This document shows positions 1-8,434 of a DNA stretch of 64,000 nt, piece by piece. The position numbers and the translations under genes were made by a program. Source of the stretch: DASUPK01 sp963848955 (GTDB lineage Bacteria; Actinomycetota; Thermoleophilia; Solirubrobacterales; 70-9). The notes beneath the pieces are model-generated. The model had not been told where the DNA came from. It searched no databases and was given only the letters and a program-made list of their open reading frames with translations. Positions within the stretch are counted from its first letter, which is position 1. Each line of letters begins with the position of its first letter. The stretch covers positions 224,248 through 288,247 of the forward strand of contig CAWKFQ010000023.1 in NCBI GenBank assembly GCA_963848955.1. Direction: 5' to 3'.

Positions 1-1
1 A

Positions 2-151
2 TCGGTGGGCTTCCGCTTCGAGGTCGGATCGTTCGACGCATTCGACATCGACCTGTTGGGCGCCTCGTCGGTTTCGGTGGCCGACGACGTGATGTACGTC
101 AAGACCTGGAAACCCGGGAAGGGGGTCACCGTGAGCGAGAAACGCGACTGA
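2..151 (+). CDS. C-terminal fragment of an unidentified protein (gene runs in from the left edge)
   Basis: Codons are open from base 2 to the TGA at 149-151 and encode 49 residues with alternating hydrophobic and polar character, ending in a lysine-rich tail (TWKPGKGVTVSEKRD). The fragment contains FEVGSFDAFDIDLLGASSV, which looks like beta strands of a globular domain, but I cannot assign a family from this much. The gene points toward the convergent thioesterase, whose stop lies about 28 bases away. It is called coding because composition is protein-like and the frame is uninterrupted, but it is short and the evidence is weak. Confidence 0.45.
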   Translation, partial: SVGFRFEVGSFDAFDIDLLGASSVSVADDVMYVKTWKPGKGVTVSEKRD

Positions 152-178
152 ACACCTCAGGGGGCCGGCGAGCCGACG

Positions 179-1003
179 TCAGCGCGGGCGTGGGGAGCGC
201 AGCAGCACCTCTTGGCTGACCGTTGCCAGGTGGGCGCCGTCCGCGGTGAACACGTGACCGACGCTTACACCGCGGGAGCTCATCAGTCCGTGACTGGTGG
301 CGGCGTGCACGTGCCAGTCGTCGACGTCCACCGCGCGGTGGAACCAGATGGCGTGGTCGAGGCTCGCCGAGAAGAACTGCCGTTCCGGTGGGACATGGCG
401 GTCCCAACCGGGCATCAGCGAAACCACGGCCTCGGTCGGGAAGTCGTCGGAGATGTAGGCAAGCGCGCAGGCCTGTAGCGCCGGGTCGTCACCGATCGGC
501 TTGGCCAGCCGTGCCCACGCTCGCACCTCACCCCGTCGTCGCGGCGCCACCCGTCGCTCGAAGATGTCGCTCCAGCTGTCATCGCTCAGCTCAGCCGGCC
601 GTGCCAATTCCGGCATGGCCGCGGTCTGCACCACCGGACCGGGTTCGTCGACCTGGTACGACGCCGCCAGGTTGAGGATCACACCCACCGATTGGCGCGC
701 CGTCACCCGGCGGGTGCAAAAGGTCCGGCCGTTGCGCACGCGGTCGGCCTCGAAGCGGATCGGTTCGGTGTCGTCGCCGGATCGGATGAAGTAGGCGTGC
801 AGGGAGTGCACGCGGTAGTCGGGGTCGACCGTGAACGTCGCGGCCCGCAGCGCCTGGGCGACGATCTGGCCGCCGTAGAGCCCGCCCCACGGGTAGCGCG
901 GTCCCGCTCCCACCCACACGTCGGTGCCGTGAGGTTCGAGGGCCATCATCGTCACGAAGTCCACCGCGGCAGAGTCTCGGCGCTGGCGTGCCGGGGGTGC
1001 CAA
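179..1003 (-). CDS. TesB-like acyl-CoA thioesterase (double hotdog)
   Basis: About 274 residues, the usual length for the acyl-CoA thioesterase II family, which hydrolyses fatty acyl-CoA to free acid and CoA in the cytoplasm. The N-terminal hotdog carries GGLYGGQIVAQALRAA, the family hallmark around the central helix. The C-terminal hotdog has the expected catalytic positions: Asp in SLDHAIWF, a Thr/Ser in ATSHG and Gln in VSQEV. The longest reading starts at TTG 1003; a GTG at 964 (VDFVTMMALEPHG) is an equally credible start and fits family alignments better. It diverges from lgt with a short shared upstream region. The exact acyl-CoA substrate cannot be told. Confidence 0.85.
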   Translation of the reverse strand: MAPPARQRRDSAAVDFVTMMALEPHGTDVWVGAGPRYPWGGLYGGQIVAQALRAATFTVDPDYRVHSLHAYFIRSGDDTEPIRFEADRVRNGRTFCTRRVTARQSVGVILNLAASYQVDEPGPVVQTAAMPELARPAELSDDSWSDIFERRVAPRRRGEVRAWARLAKPIGDDPALQACALAYISDDFPTEAVVSLMPGWDRHVPPERQFFSASLDHAIWFHRAVDVDDWHVHAATSHGLMSSRGVSVGHVFTADGAHLATVSQEVLLRSPRPR

Positions 1004-1095
1004 CCGCTCCGCTCACGACCAGCGGACGAATGCGAGGCCATCCGACGCAGCCGCGAGCGGCACGGACCCCGTCCCGCGCGCTACACCTTCGGGCC

Positions 1096-2705
1096 GTGCC
1101 GACGGTGTTCCCGATCCTCGCCTTCATCCCCAGCCCGAGCGACAACGCCATCAAGATCGGCGGGCTGGAGCTGCGTGCCTACGGCCTCGCCATCGCCCTG
1201 GGTGTCATCGCTGCGGTATGGATTGCCCGCCGCAGATGGGCGGCCCGGGGTGGCGATCCCGACGACATCAGCCGGATCGCTCTGTGGGCGGTCCTCGCCG
1301 GCCTCATCGGCGCTCGGCTCTACCACGTGCTCACCGACCTCGACCGGTTCGAGGGCCGCTGGCAGCATGCGTTCGCCGTGTGGGAGGGCGGTCTCGGCAT
1401 CCCCGGGGGACTGATCGCGGGCGTCGGGACCGGCGCCTTCATCGCCCACCGTCGCGGCCTGCCCGTGGCGCAGCTGCTCGACGTCGTCGCCCCGGCCCTG
1501 CCTGTCGCCCAGGCGATAGGGCGACTCGGCAACTGGTTCAACCAGGAGCTGTTCGGTCGGCCCACCGATCTGCCATGGGGACTGGAGATCGACCCGGAGC
1601 ACCGGCCCGCGGGTTACCTCGACGTGGCCACATTCCATCCCACGTTCCTGTACGAAGCGCTGTGGAACCTGGCGCTCGCCGGTGGTCTCGTGTTGTGGGA
1701 GCGGCGCCACCCGGGGGCTCGGCCCGGTCGCTTGTTCGCGCTCTACGTCGCGGGCTACGCCGTGGGACGAACCTGGGTCGAGGCGCTCCGGATCGACCCG
1801 GCTGCGCACCTGTTCGGCGTGCGCTGGAACATATGGATGAGCGCCATTGCGTTCTTCGCGGCCGTCGGTTGGCTGGTCTTCGACTCGTGGCGGGCTCGCA
1901 GGAAAGCCGTGGAGGAGCCCGGTGTGGCGGCCACGGCCGCCGATCAGGTCGACCCTGACACGGCCGTCACCGACACTGCCGACACCGCCGACGCCGAGCA
2001 GCCCACCGCCGCCGAGACAGCCGAAGCCGCCGAGCAGCCCGAGATGGCCGAGCCAGCCGACGAAGAACCCGACACCAGCGAGACAGCCGACACAGCGAGA
2101 CAGCCGAAGCCGCCGAGCAGCCCGAGATGGCCGAGCCAGCCGACGAAGAACCCGACACCAGCGAGACAGCCGAAGCCGCCGAGCAGCCCGAGGTGGCCGA
2201 GCCAACCGACGAAGAACCCGACACCAGCGAGACAGCCGAAGCCGCCGAGCAGCCCGAGGTGGCCGAGCCAGCCGACGAAGAACCCGACACCAGCGAGACA
2301 GCCGAAGCCGCCGAGCAGCCCGAGGTGGCCGAGCCAGCCGACGAAGAACCCGACACCAGCGAGCAGCAGCCGAGCAGCCCGGTGCCGAGCAACCCGAGAC
2401 GAGCCGAGCCGATACAGCCGACGAGGCGCAAGCCCGACGCCAGCGAGACAGCCGACACCACCATCGACACCGCCGGCGCGGCGGACCAACCTGCGAGCCC
2501 GGCCAGCGACGATCCGGGGACCGACAAGGCCACCGACGACCAGCTGGTCGCGGCCAACCCGGGACCCGACGACGCCACCACGGCCGATCGGGAATCCGAC
2601 GGCGCTACCACGGACGACCCGGAAGCCGGCCAACCCACGGAGCCAGGCCCACTCTCCGGCACCGAGGCCCGCGCCGAGACGGCCGACGAGGAGGCTGCGA
2701 CCTAG
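1096..2705 (+). CDS. lgt: Prolipoprotein diacylglyceryl transferase with long acidic repeat tail; frameshifted in tail
   Basis: Lgt transfers diacylglycerol from phosphatidylglycerol to the lipobox cysteine of prelipoproteins in the cytoplasmic membrane. The GTG at 1096 gives a normal N-terminus followed by several membrane helices. The signature GRLGNWFNQELFGRPTD lies near residue 140 and a second conserved stretch GRTWVEALRID near residue 220. After the last helix (about residue 265) comes a long hydrophilic tail built of 22-residue acidic repeats. The frame encoding the acidic repeats changes near 2092, where one C of a CACC found in other repeat copies is missing; two further compensating shifts seem to lie around 2370-2440. 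The last acidic frame stops at 2705. Acidic tails are common on actinobacterial Lgt; the role of this one is unknown. The broken frame is more likely sequence error than real loss. Confidence 0.9.
2012..2358 (+). repeat. Five tandem 66-bp units coding the Lgt acidic tail
   Basis: The unit beginning GCGAGACAGCCGAAGCC recurs at about 2012, 2095, 2161, 2227 and 2293 with an exact 66-base period, plus a 17-base partial unit at 2078-2094 that should be 18 bases if in frame. Each unit encodes 22 residues of the type TSETAEAAEQPEVAEPADEE followed by PD. Copies differ at only a few positions (for example GAG ATG versus GAG GTG, CCA ACC versus CCA GCC), so the array is recent or kept uniform. The partial unit contains the single-base deletion that shifts the frame. 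Confidence 0.9.
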
Positions 2706-2781
2706 TGGGCGCTCGCTAGCCGCAGCGCCGCGTGCGGCACAGCCTCTCGGCGCTGGAGCCGGCATGCGCCAGGATGGCGGC

Positions 2782-4357
2782 GTGCGCTTCGCCGATGTCG
2801 TCGCCACCACGGCCGAGGTCACCGCCACGCGCGGCACGCTCCCGCAAGGTGGCGGCCCTCGCCGACCTGTTCGCCCGCCTCGCCCCGGCCGAGGTACCGA
2901 TCGTGGTGGCCATCCTGACGGGCGCTCCTCGACAGGGCCGGATCGGCATCGGCTGGCGCACCGTCGCCGCCCTCGAGGTGCCACCCTCAACCCAGCCCCA
3001 GCTCGAGGTCGCCGACATCGACGCCACGCTCGACCGGCTCGACTCCCTTCGCGGCGCCGGATCCCAAGCCGCCCGGGCCGCCGAGCTCCGCTCGCTGCTC
3101 GGGCGGGCCACCGAGGCCGAGCAGGACCTGCTCCGCCGGCTGCTCGTGGGCGAGCTGCGCCACGGGGCATTGGAAGGCCTGGTCACCGACGCGCTGGCCA
3201 AGGCGTCCGGCGTGTCGCTGTCCACGATGCGACGCGCGGCGATGCTGGCCGGTGACCTGCCCGCCGTGGCCAGCATCGCGCTGACCGAAGGCGAGGCCGG
3301 CCTCGACGCCATCGGGCTGACGCTGCTCCGCCCGGTCCAGCCGATGCTGGCCCAGACCGCCGGCGACGTGACCGAGGCGTTGACCCTGGCAACCGCGGGC
3401 AACGGCGGGGACGCCGGCCCGATCCACGAGGCTTCCGTCGAGTGGAAGCTCGACGGCGCCCGCATCCAGGTCCACCGCGTCGGCCAGGAGGTCCGGATCT
3501 ACACCCGCAACCTCAACGATGTGACCGCGCGCCTGCCCGGCATCGTCGACCTGGCCCGATCGCTGCCGGCGGAGAGCTTCCTGCTCGACGGCGAGGCCAT
3601 CGGCGTCGGCGAGGACGAGCTCCCCCAGGTGTTCCAGGACACCATGAGCCAGTTCGGCCGCCAGGACGAGGGAGCCGGCGCCGGTCTGGCCTCCCGGTTC
3701 TTCGACATCCTCCACCTCGACGGCGAGGACCTCATCGACCGGCCGCTCCGCGACCGGCTGGCGGCCCTGGAGAACCTGGCCGGACCATGGCGGATCCCCG
3801 GCATCATCACCGCCGATCCTGCCGAGGCCCAACGGGTGCTCGACGAGGCCCTCGCCGCGGGGCACGAGGGCGTGATGGTCAAGGATGCCGACTCCCCCTA
3901 CGAGGCCGGGCGCCGCGGCGGAGCGTGGCGCAAGGTCAAGCCGGTCCATACCCTCGACCTCGTCGTCCTCGCCGTCGAGTGGGGCAGCGGCCGGCGGCAC
4001 GGCTGGCTCTCCAACCTGCACCTGGGCGCCCGCGATCCCGAAGCCCCGGGCGAATTCGTCATGGTTGGCAAGACGTTCAAGGGCCTCACCGACGAGCTGC
4101 TGACCTGGCAGACCGAGCAGTTCCTCGAGCTCGAGACCCACCGGACCGACCACGTCGTGTTCGTCCGGCCCGAGCTGGTGGTCGAGATCGCGCTCGACGG
4201 GGTGCAGTCCTCGACCCGCTACGCCGGGGGTGTCGCCCTGCGGTTCGCCCGGGTGCGGCGCTACCGGGCCGACAAGTCGCCGGCCGAGGCGGACACGATC
4301 GACGCCGTCCGCGCGATGCTCCCGGGCCGCAAGGCTCAATCCCTGCCCGACGGCTAA
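2782..4357 (+). CDS. lig: ATP-dependent DNA ligase (LigB/LigC-type); frameshift near the start
   Basis: A nick-sealing ligase using ATP. The nucleotidyl-transfer motif I is KLDGAR (EWKLDGARIQVHR), motif III is ESFLLDGEAIGV, and motifs IV-V are EGVMVKDADSPY and WRKVKP; an OB-fold C-terminal region follows. The N-terminal DNA-binding domain begins VRFADVVATTAEVTAT from the GTG at 2782, but that frame must shift by one base near 2838 to join the remaining ~505 residues, so a one-base insertion in the GC-rich stretch ACGCGCGG is suspected. The TAA stop at 4355-4357 coincides with the left end of a 137-bp interspersed repeat. Family knowledge: actinobacteria carry such ligases in addition to the NAD-dependent LigA. 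Confidence 0.9.
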
Positions 4358-4491
4358 GGAGCCGAGCGGATAGGGCGGTTCGTGCAGCCCACGTGTGGAG
4401 TTTGGCGGTCGACCCCAGCTCAACAGCTCGGCTCCCCGGCAGCGCTGACCACTGTGAGCCAAGACGGCGTGCCTATCCGCTCACGTCCTAA
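4355..4491 (+). repeat. Interspersed 137-bp repeat, copy 1 (MITE-like)
   Basis: Begins TAAGGAGCCGAGCGGATAGG and ends CCTATCCGCTCACGTCCTAAG-like (last A at 4491). The ends are imperfect inverted repeats (AGGAGCCGAGCGGATAGG against AGGACGTGAGCGGATAGG read from the other end), flanked by TA on both sides. An internal GCTCGGCTCC pairs with the left GGAGCCGAGC, and GTGAGC pairs with the terminal GCTCAC, so each half can fold as a hairpin. Its left TAA supplies the ligase stop. Three other copies lie at 6988, 21152 and 32929. Confidence 0.85.
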
Positions 4492-4548
4492 GCCGCGCGC
4501 CATCGGCCAGACTGGCCGATATCACGGGGCACGAGCGAGGGGCTGGCG

Positions 4549-5709
4549 ATGGCACATGAGGTGCGCGGGGTGATAGCCCGGGGCAAGGGCGAGCGGGTCG
4601 AGCTGACCACCGTGGTGGTACCCGACCCGGGGCCGGGCGAGGCGCTGGTCGCAGTCCAGGCGTGCGGCGTCTGCCACACCGACCTGCACTACCGCGAAGG
4701 CGGCATCAACGACGAATTCCCCTTCCTGCTCGGCCACGAGGCGGCGGGTCTGGTCGAAGCCGTCGGCGACGGGGTCAGCGACGTGGCCCCGGGCGACTTC
4801 GTGGTCCTCAACTGGCGAGCGGTGTGCGGCCAATGCCGCGCCTGCCGCAAGGGCACGCCACACCTCTGCTTCGCAACCCACAATGCGACCCAGAAGATGA
4901 CGCTCGCCGACGGCACGACCCTGTCGCCGGCGCTGGGCATCGGTGCCTTCGCCGACAAGACCCTGGTGGCCGCGGGGCAGTGCACGCCCGTCGACCCGGC
5001 GGTACCGCCTGCGGTGGCAGGGCTCCTCGGATGCGGCGTGATGGCCGGACTGGGCGCCGCCATGCTCACCGGGAACGTCCAGCGCGGCGACTCGGTGGCC
5101 GTCTTCGGCTGCGGCGGCGTCGGCGACGCCGCCATCGCCGGGGCCAAGCTGGCGGGCGCCACCACGATCGTGGCCGTCGACCTCGACGAGCGGAAGCTGG
5201 AGTGGGCCCGGGGCTTCGGCGCCACGCACACCGTGAACTCAGCGCGCGTCGATCCCGTCGAGGCCGTGCGCGAGGCGACCGGCGGCTTCGGCGCCGATGT
5301 GTGCATCGAGGCAGTCGGCAACCCCACCGTGTTGGAGCAGGCGTTCTACGCCCGTGACCTGGCGGGGACAGTGGTACAGGTGGGGGTGCCCACGCCCGAC
5401 ATGCGCTTTCCGGACATCCCGATGATCGAGTTCTTCGGACGTGGCGGTGCGCTCAAGCCCAGCTGGTACGGCGACTGCCTGCCCTCGCGGGACTTCCCGC
5501 TCCTCGTCGACCTCCACCTACAGGGACGGCTGCCCCTCGACGCCTTCGTGAGCGAGACCATCGGCCTCGGCGGGGTCGAGGACGCCTTCCACAGGATGGA
5601 GCGGGGCGAGGTGCTGCGCAGCGTCGTCCTGCTGGACGACGCCGAGGCCGCCGCGGCCGACGCCGCCGCAGTCGAGGCCGTCACGCCAGGCGAGCCTGGC
5701 GCACCGTGA
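4549..5709 (+). CDS. mscR: S-(hydroxymethyl)mycothiol dehydrogenase / mycothiol-dependent formaldehyde dehydrogenase
   Basis: A 386-residue zinc alcohol dehydrogenase of the MscR/AdhE2 type, which oxidises the adduct of formaldehyde and mycothiol (and can reduce S-nitrosomycothiol) with NAD. Catalytic zinc ligands sit in ACGVCHTDLHYREGG and LLGHEAAG; the structural zinc cysteines are in CGQCRACRKGTPHLC. The Rossmann motif is VFGCGGVGDAAIAGA near residue 185. The stretches YREGGINDEFPFLLGHEAAG and LKPSWYGDCLPSRDFP are very close to the mycobacterial enzyme as I remember it. ATG at 4549 follows a GAGGGG ribosome site. The presence of this gene implies a mycothiol-making host. It ends right against the convergent small gene at 5710. 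Confidence 0.92.
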   Translation: MAHEVRGVIARGKGERVELTTVVVPDPGPGEALVAVQACGVCHTDLHYREGGINDEFPFLLGHEAAGLVEAVGDGVSDVAPGDFVVLNWRAVCGQCRACRKGTPHLCFATHNATQKMTLADGTTLSPALGIGAFADKTLVAAGQCTPVDPAVPPAVAGLLGCGVMAGLGAAMLTGNVQRGDSVAVFGCGGVGDAAIAGAKLAGATTIVAVDLDERKLEWARGFGATHTVNSARVDPVEAVREATGGFGADVCIEAVGNPTVLEQAFYARDLAGTVVQVGVPTPDMRFPDIPMIEFFGRGGALKPSWYGDCLPSRDFPLLVDLHLQGRLPLDAFVSETIGLGGVEDAFHRMERGEVLRSVVLLDDAEAAAADAAAVEAVTPGEPGAP

Positions 5710-5985
5710 TCACGCCCAGTCTGACGAGAGGTCCCGCTTCAGGGATTCGGTGAAGCCGGTCAGGGCGCCCAGCAGCTCCTCGGAGCTGAACGGCGCACCG
5801 GCGTTGCGCACGCCCCAGACGACGTCGCCATCGACGTCGCGGGACTTCACCAGCATCCACACCGAGATCGGCTCGTCGCCCTCCACCAGCGGCTCGTCGG
5901 TGGTGGCTGCGATCAGGTCGGCGATCTGCTGCGGGGTGCTGCCCGTCCTGCCGTTGCTGCCGTCCGGCTGATCAGTGTCGCTCAT
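5710..5985 (-). CDS. Small hypothetical acidic protein
   Basis: A 91-residue protein starting MSDTDQPDGSNGRTGST and ending SLKRDLSSDWA. After a short polar N-terminus it has an amphipathic helix (PQQIADLIAATTD), then a strand-rich core containing ISVWMLVKSRDVDGDVVWGV and a helical end (EELLGALTGFTESLKRDL). No signal peptide, membrane helix or catalytic motif is visible. It is divergent from the DUF2236 gene with a 69-base gap, and convergent with mscR. I do not recognise the family. Codon composition matches its neighbours, so it is probably real. Confidence 0.65.
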   Translation of the reverse strand: MSDTDQPDGSNGRTGSTPQQIADLIAATTDEPLVEGDEPISVWMLVKSRDVDGDVVWGVRNAGAPFSSEELLGALTGFTESLKRDLSSDWA

Positions 5986-6054
5986 GAGCCCTTTGCTTAG
6001 CGCACCTGACAGGCATGACAGGACGCAGCAATCACCCGGTGGTGCGGCAAACTC

Positions 6055-6990
6055 ATGGCCATGGTCGCGATGCCGTCGCTGGGCCAGGTGCCATTGATCG
6101 GCGGCGCGCTCCAGCAGCAGCTCCTGGCGCCGATCATCCGGACGCTGGCGGCCGACCGCCTGCCGTTCGAGCAGTACACCGATCCGCCGGGCGACCCCGG
6201 CCTGTTCGGCCCGGGCAGCGTCACGTGGCGGGTGCACGCGGATCCCTCGATGCTCATCGGCGGGCTGTGCGCCCTGTTGCTCCAGACGCTCCATCCGCTG
6301 GCCATGGCGGGCATCGCCGAGCACTCCAACTACCGGGAGGATCCGCTCGGCCGGCTGGGCCGCACCGGCTCGTTCGTGACCGGCACGACCTACGGTTCGA
6401 CGGAGACCGCCGAGCGGCTCATCAGGCTCGTCAAGCGGATCCATCGCAAGGTGCGGGGCACCGCGCCCGACGGTCGTGCGTATTCGGCCTCCGACCCCGA
6501 CCTCGTCGCCTGGGTCCACGTCACGGAGGTCTTCAGCTTCCTGCGAGCGCACCAGCGATTCGTGCCATTCCCGGTGCGGGGGGAACAGGCGGATCGCTAC
6601 TACCACGAGATGGCGACGATCGCCGAGCGGCTCGGTGCCACCGAGGTCCCACGCACGCGGGCGGCGATGCGCGCCTACTTCCGGGCGATGCGGCCCCAGC
6701 TCGAGGCCAGCGAGCAGACGCTCGACGCCGTGGGGTTTCTGACCGCCCCGGGTCGTGACCCCCTCAACCCGTTGCTTTCCGGTGCCCACCAGGTGGTGGT
6801 CCAGGCGTCCGTGGGGCTGCTGCCGGCCTGGGCACGGGAGATGCTGGGAAGGCGGCACCCCACGCTGGTCGACTGGGCCACGGTGCTGCCAGCAACCCAC
6901 CTGCTCATGGGGGCGTTGCGCTTCGCCGGAGGCCCGTCCCCGGCGCTGGTCGAGGCTCGGCGTCGCTGTGCGGCAGAGCCCGCGGCCTAG
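6055..6990 (+). CDS. DUF2236 / MpaB-family oxygenase-like protein
   Basis: A 311-residue protein of the family formerly called DUF2236, which includes latex-clearing protein and the ER-bound oxygenase MpaB and generally binds heme b. Family landmarks are the N-terminal FGPGSVTWRVHADPSMLIGG, the QTLHPLAMAGIAEHS segment with a candidate heme-ligand histidine, GRTGSFVTGTTYGS and the WVHVTEVFSFLRAHQRF segment. No signal peptide is seen. Three in-frame ATGs lie at 6055, 6061 and 6070; the first is used. The TAG stop at 6988-6990 lies exactly at the end of repeat copy 2. The true substrate is unknown. Confidence 0.8.
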   Translation: MAMVAMPSLGQVPLIGGALQQQLLAPIIRTLAADRLPFEQYTDPPGDPGLFGPGSVTWRVHADPSMLIGGLCALLLQTLHPLAMAGIAEHSNYREDPLGRLGRTGSFVTGTTYGSTETAERLIRLVKRIHRKVRGTAPDGRAYSASDPDLVAWVHVTEVFSFLRAHQRFVPFPVRGEQADRYYHEMATIAERLGATEVPRTRAAMRAYFRAMRPQLEASEQTLDAVGFLTAPGRDPLNPLLSGAHQVVVQASVGLLPAWAREMLGRRHPTLVDWATVLPATHLLMGALRFAGGPSPALVEARRRCAAEPAA

Positions 6991-7126
6991 GACGTGAGCC
7001 GATGGGCACGCCGTCTTGGCTCACAGTGGTCAGCGCTGCCGGGGAGCCGAGCTGTTGAGCTGGGGGTCGACCGCCAAATTCCCACGCGTGGGCTGCACGA
7101 ACCGCCCTATCCGCTCGGCTCCTTAA
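6988..7126 (-). repeat. Interspersed 137-bp repeat, copy 2 (reverse orientation)
   Basis: Reverse complement of the element at 4355, differing at only a few positions (for example CCCACGCGTGGG here where copies 3 and 4 have CCTACGCGTGGG). It fills almost the whole space between two convergent genes: its left edge overlaps the DUF2236 stop TAG and its right edge ends three bases before the stop of the enoyl-CoA hydratase. TA is present at both edges. Confidence 0.85.
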
Positions 7127-7128
7127 GC

Positions 7129-7947
7129 TCAGCTGCCCGTGAAGTTCGGCTCGCGCTTCTCGAGGAAGGCGCGGGGGCCTTCCCGGGCGTCGCTCGACGA
7201 CATCACCGCCATGCCCAGTTCGGACTCGCGGGCGTAGGCCTCCGACTCGGGAACCGTGTCGGCCGCCAGCACCGACGCCTTGATGTTGCGGACGGCGAGC
7301 GGGCCGTTGCGGGCGATCCGTCCAGCGATCTCGCGTGCTCGCTCGAGCGCGGTGCCGTCAGGGACGACGTGCCCCACCAGGCCCACCTCGTAGGCCCGCC
7401 GGCCCGAGATCGGCTCGCCGGTGATCAGCATCTCCATGGCGACCGTCCAGGGGATCTGCCGGGGCAGTCGGACGGTCGATCCCGCCATCGGGAACAGTCC
7501 CCGCTGCACCTCGCTCACCGCAATCTGCGCCCCCTCGGCGGCGACCCGCACGTCGAACGCCTGGAGGATCTCGATGCCGCCCGCGTAGCAGTAGCCCTCC
7601 ACCGCGGCGATGATCGGCGTGCCCGGCCGATGCTCCTTGAGGAAGCCCTTGTAGATGAGGCTGACATCGGCGCGGATGCGTTCCTCGAACTCGTTCTCGG
7701 CGGGCTTGCCTGCGATCATGGCCCCCACCAGCCGATCGAGGTCAGCACCCGCCGAGAAGTTGCCGCCGGCGCCGGTCAGGATCGCCACGTGCACGCCGTC
7801 GTCGGCATCGATCATGTCCCAGGCGTCGCACAGCCGGCACAGCATCTCGGCGTTGAAGGCGTTGCGCTTGGCGGGACGGTTGAGGGTGAGCGTGACCACA
7901 GAACCGTCCCGTTCCACGAGCACCGCGGGTTCTGGCGTTCCTGACAT
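7129..7947 (-). CDS. Crotonase-superfamily enoyl-CoA hydratase
   Basis: A 272-residue crotonase-fold protein, probably acting on acyl-CoA in beta-oxidation or a related pathway. The first oxyanion-hole segment is NFSAGADLDRL and the second is EGYCYAGGIEILQAFDVRVA, where the glycine pair that polarises the thioester carbonyl lies. RNAFNAEML near the N-terminus and the IARNGPLAVRNIKASV segment near the C-terminus are typical. Start is the ATG at 7947 (MSGTPEPAVLVERDG). It diverges from the membrane protein/TetR genes, and its upstream region contains a strong twin palindrome, so it is likely under control of that TetR regulator. Confidence 0.88.
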   Translation of the reverse strand: MSGTPEPAVLVERDGSVVTLTLNRPAKRNAFNAEMLCRLCDAWDMIDADDGVHVAILTGAGGNFSAGADLDRLVGAMIAGKPAENEFEERIRADVSLIYKGFLKEHRPGTPIIAAVEGYCYAGGIEILQAFDVRVAAEGAQIAVSEVQRGLFPMAGSTVRLPRQIPWTVAMEMLITGEPISGRRAYEVGLVGHVVPDGTALERAREIAGRIARNGPLAVRNIKASVLAADTVPESEAYARESELGMAVMSSSDAREGPRAFLEKREPNFTGS

Positions 7948-7986
7948 AGCGTCAGGTTCTAGCCGAGTGTGGCCGCCCATCACCCT

Positions 7987-8022
7987 GTTGACACTGTCTA
8001 CCCAATAGTAGACAGTGTCTAC
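7987..8022. promoter_or_regulatory. Twin palindromic operator in a divergent promoter
   Basis: Two 15-bp palindromes, GTTGACACTGTCTAC (7987-8001) and GTAGACAGTGTCTAC (8008-8022), lie 21 bases apart centre to centre, that is two helical turns. Read together they contain a perfect 12-bp inverted repeat (GACACTGTCTAC against GTAGACAGTGTC) with a 6-bp spacer. Such paired sites are typical for TetR-family dimers. They lie between the divergent hydratase (start 7947) and the membrane protein (start about 8023), with a TetR gene directly downstream. The regulator assignment is inferred. Confidence 0.75.
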
Positions 8023-8434
8023 ATGACGTCTCTCCGACCCCACCCGGATCATGGCCGGGATCCTCCTGCTCAGCCTGATCACCGTCGAGTCCGGCGGTGC
8101 CCTCATGTTCCGCATCGTGCGCGGCCGCCAGCAGGCCACTGCGCTGCAGACGACCTTCTTCCGCGCTGGGCACGCCCACGCTGGCGTGTTCCTCACGCTG
8201 GCCCTGATCTCCCAGGTGTTGGTGGACGCCACCGACCTGTCGGGCGCGGCCGAATGGATCGCCCGGACGGGCGTCGCCCTCGCCGCCCTGCTCATCCCCG
8301 GTGGCTTCTTCCTGTCGGTCATCGGTCCCGGCACGACGCAACCCAACGCTCTGGTGCGGATGATCCCCGTCGGCGCCATCGTGCTCGCCATCGGGTTCGC
8401 CACCCTCGGCGTCGGCCTGCTGGCCGCGGCGTGA
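8023..8434 (+). CDS. Small four-helix membrane protein; probable one-base frameshift after the start
   Basis: The clear coding part runs from ATG 8051 to the TGA at 8432-8434 (127 residues) and has four hydrophobic segments: AGILLLSLITVESGGALMF, AGVFLTLALISQVLV, GVALAALLIPGGFFLSVIG and VGAIVLAIGFATLGVGLLA. The upstream ATG at 8023, six bases after the palindrome, would add MTSLRPTRI if one C of the run CCCCACCC were absent, and is my preferred start. The stop overlaps the GTG of the TetR gene by four bases, so the two are coupled. I do not recognise a named family. Confidence 0.7.

Noticed and set aside
2012..2358. Regular 66-bp repeats as a possible CRISPR array
   Set aside because: There are no spacers: the whole 66-base unit repeats and it encodes a regular acidic peptide in the Lgt tail.
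1944..3170. A 408-residue antisense frame over the lgt tail and ligase start
   Set aside because: It is the reverse of the repeat array and shows Gly/Leu/Trp repeats with no ribosome site or family motif.
7141..8008. Long plus-strand frames opposite the enoyl-CoA hydratase
   Set aside because: The crotonase motifs are on the minus strand; the plus-strand translations are antisense shadows.
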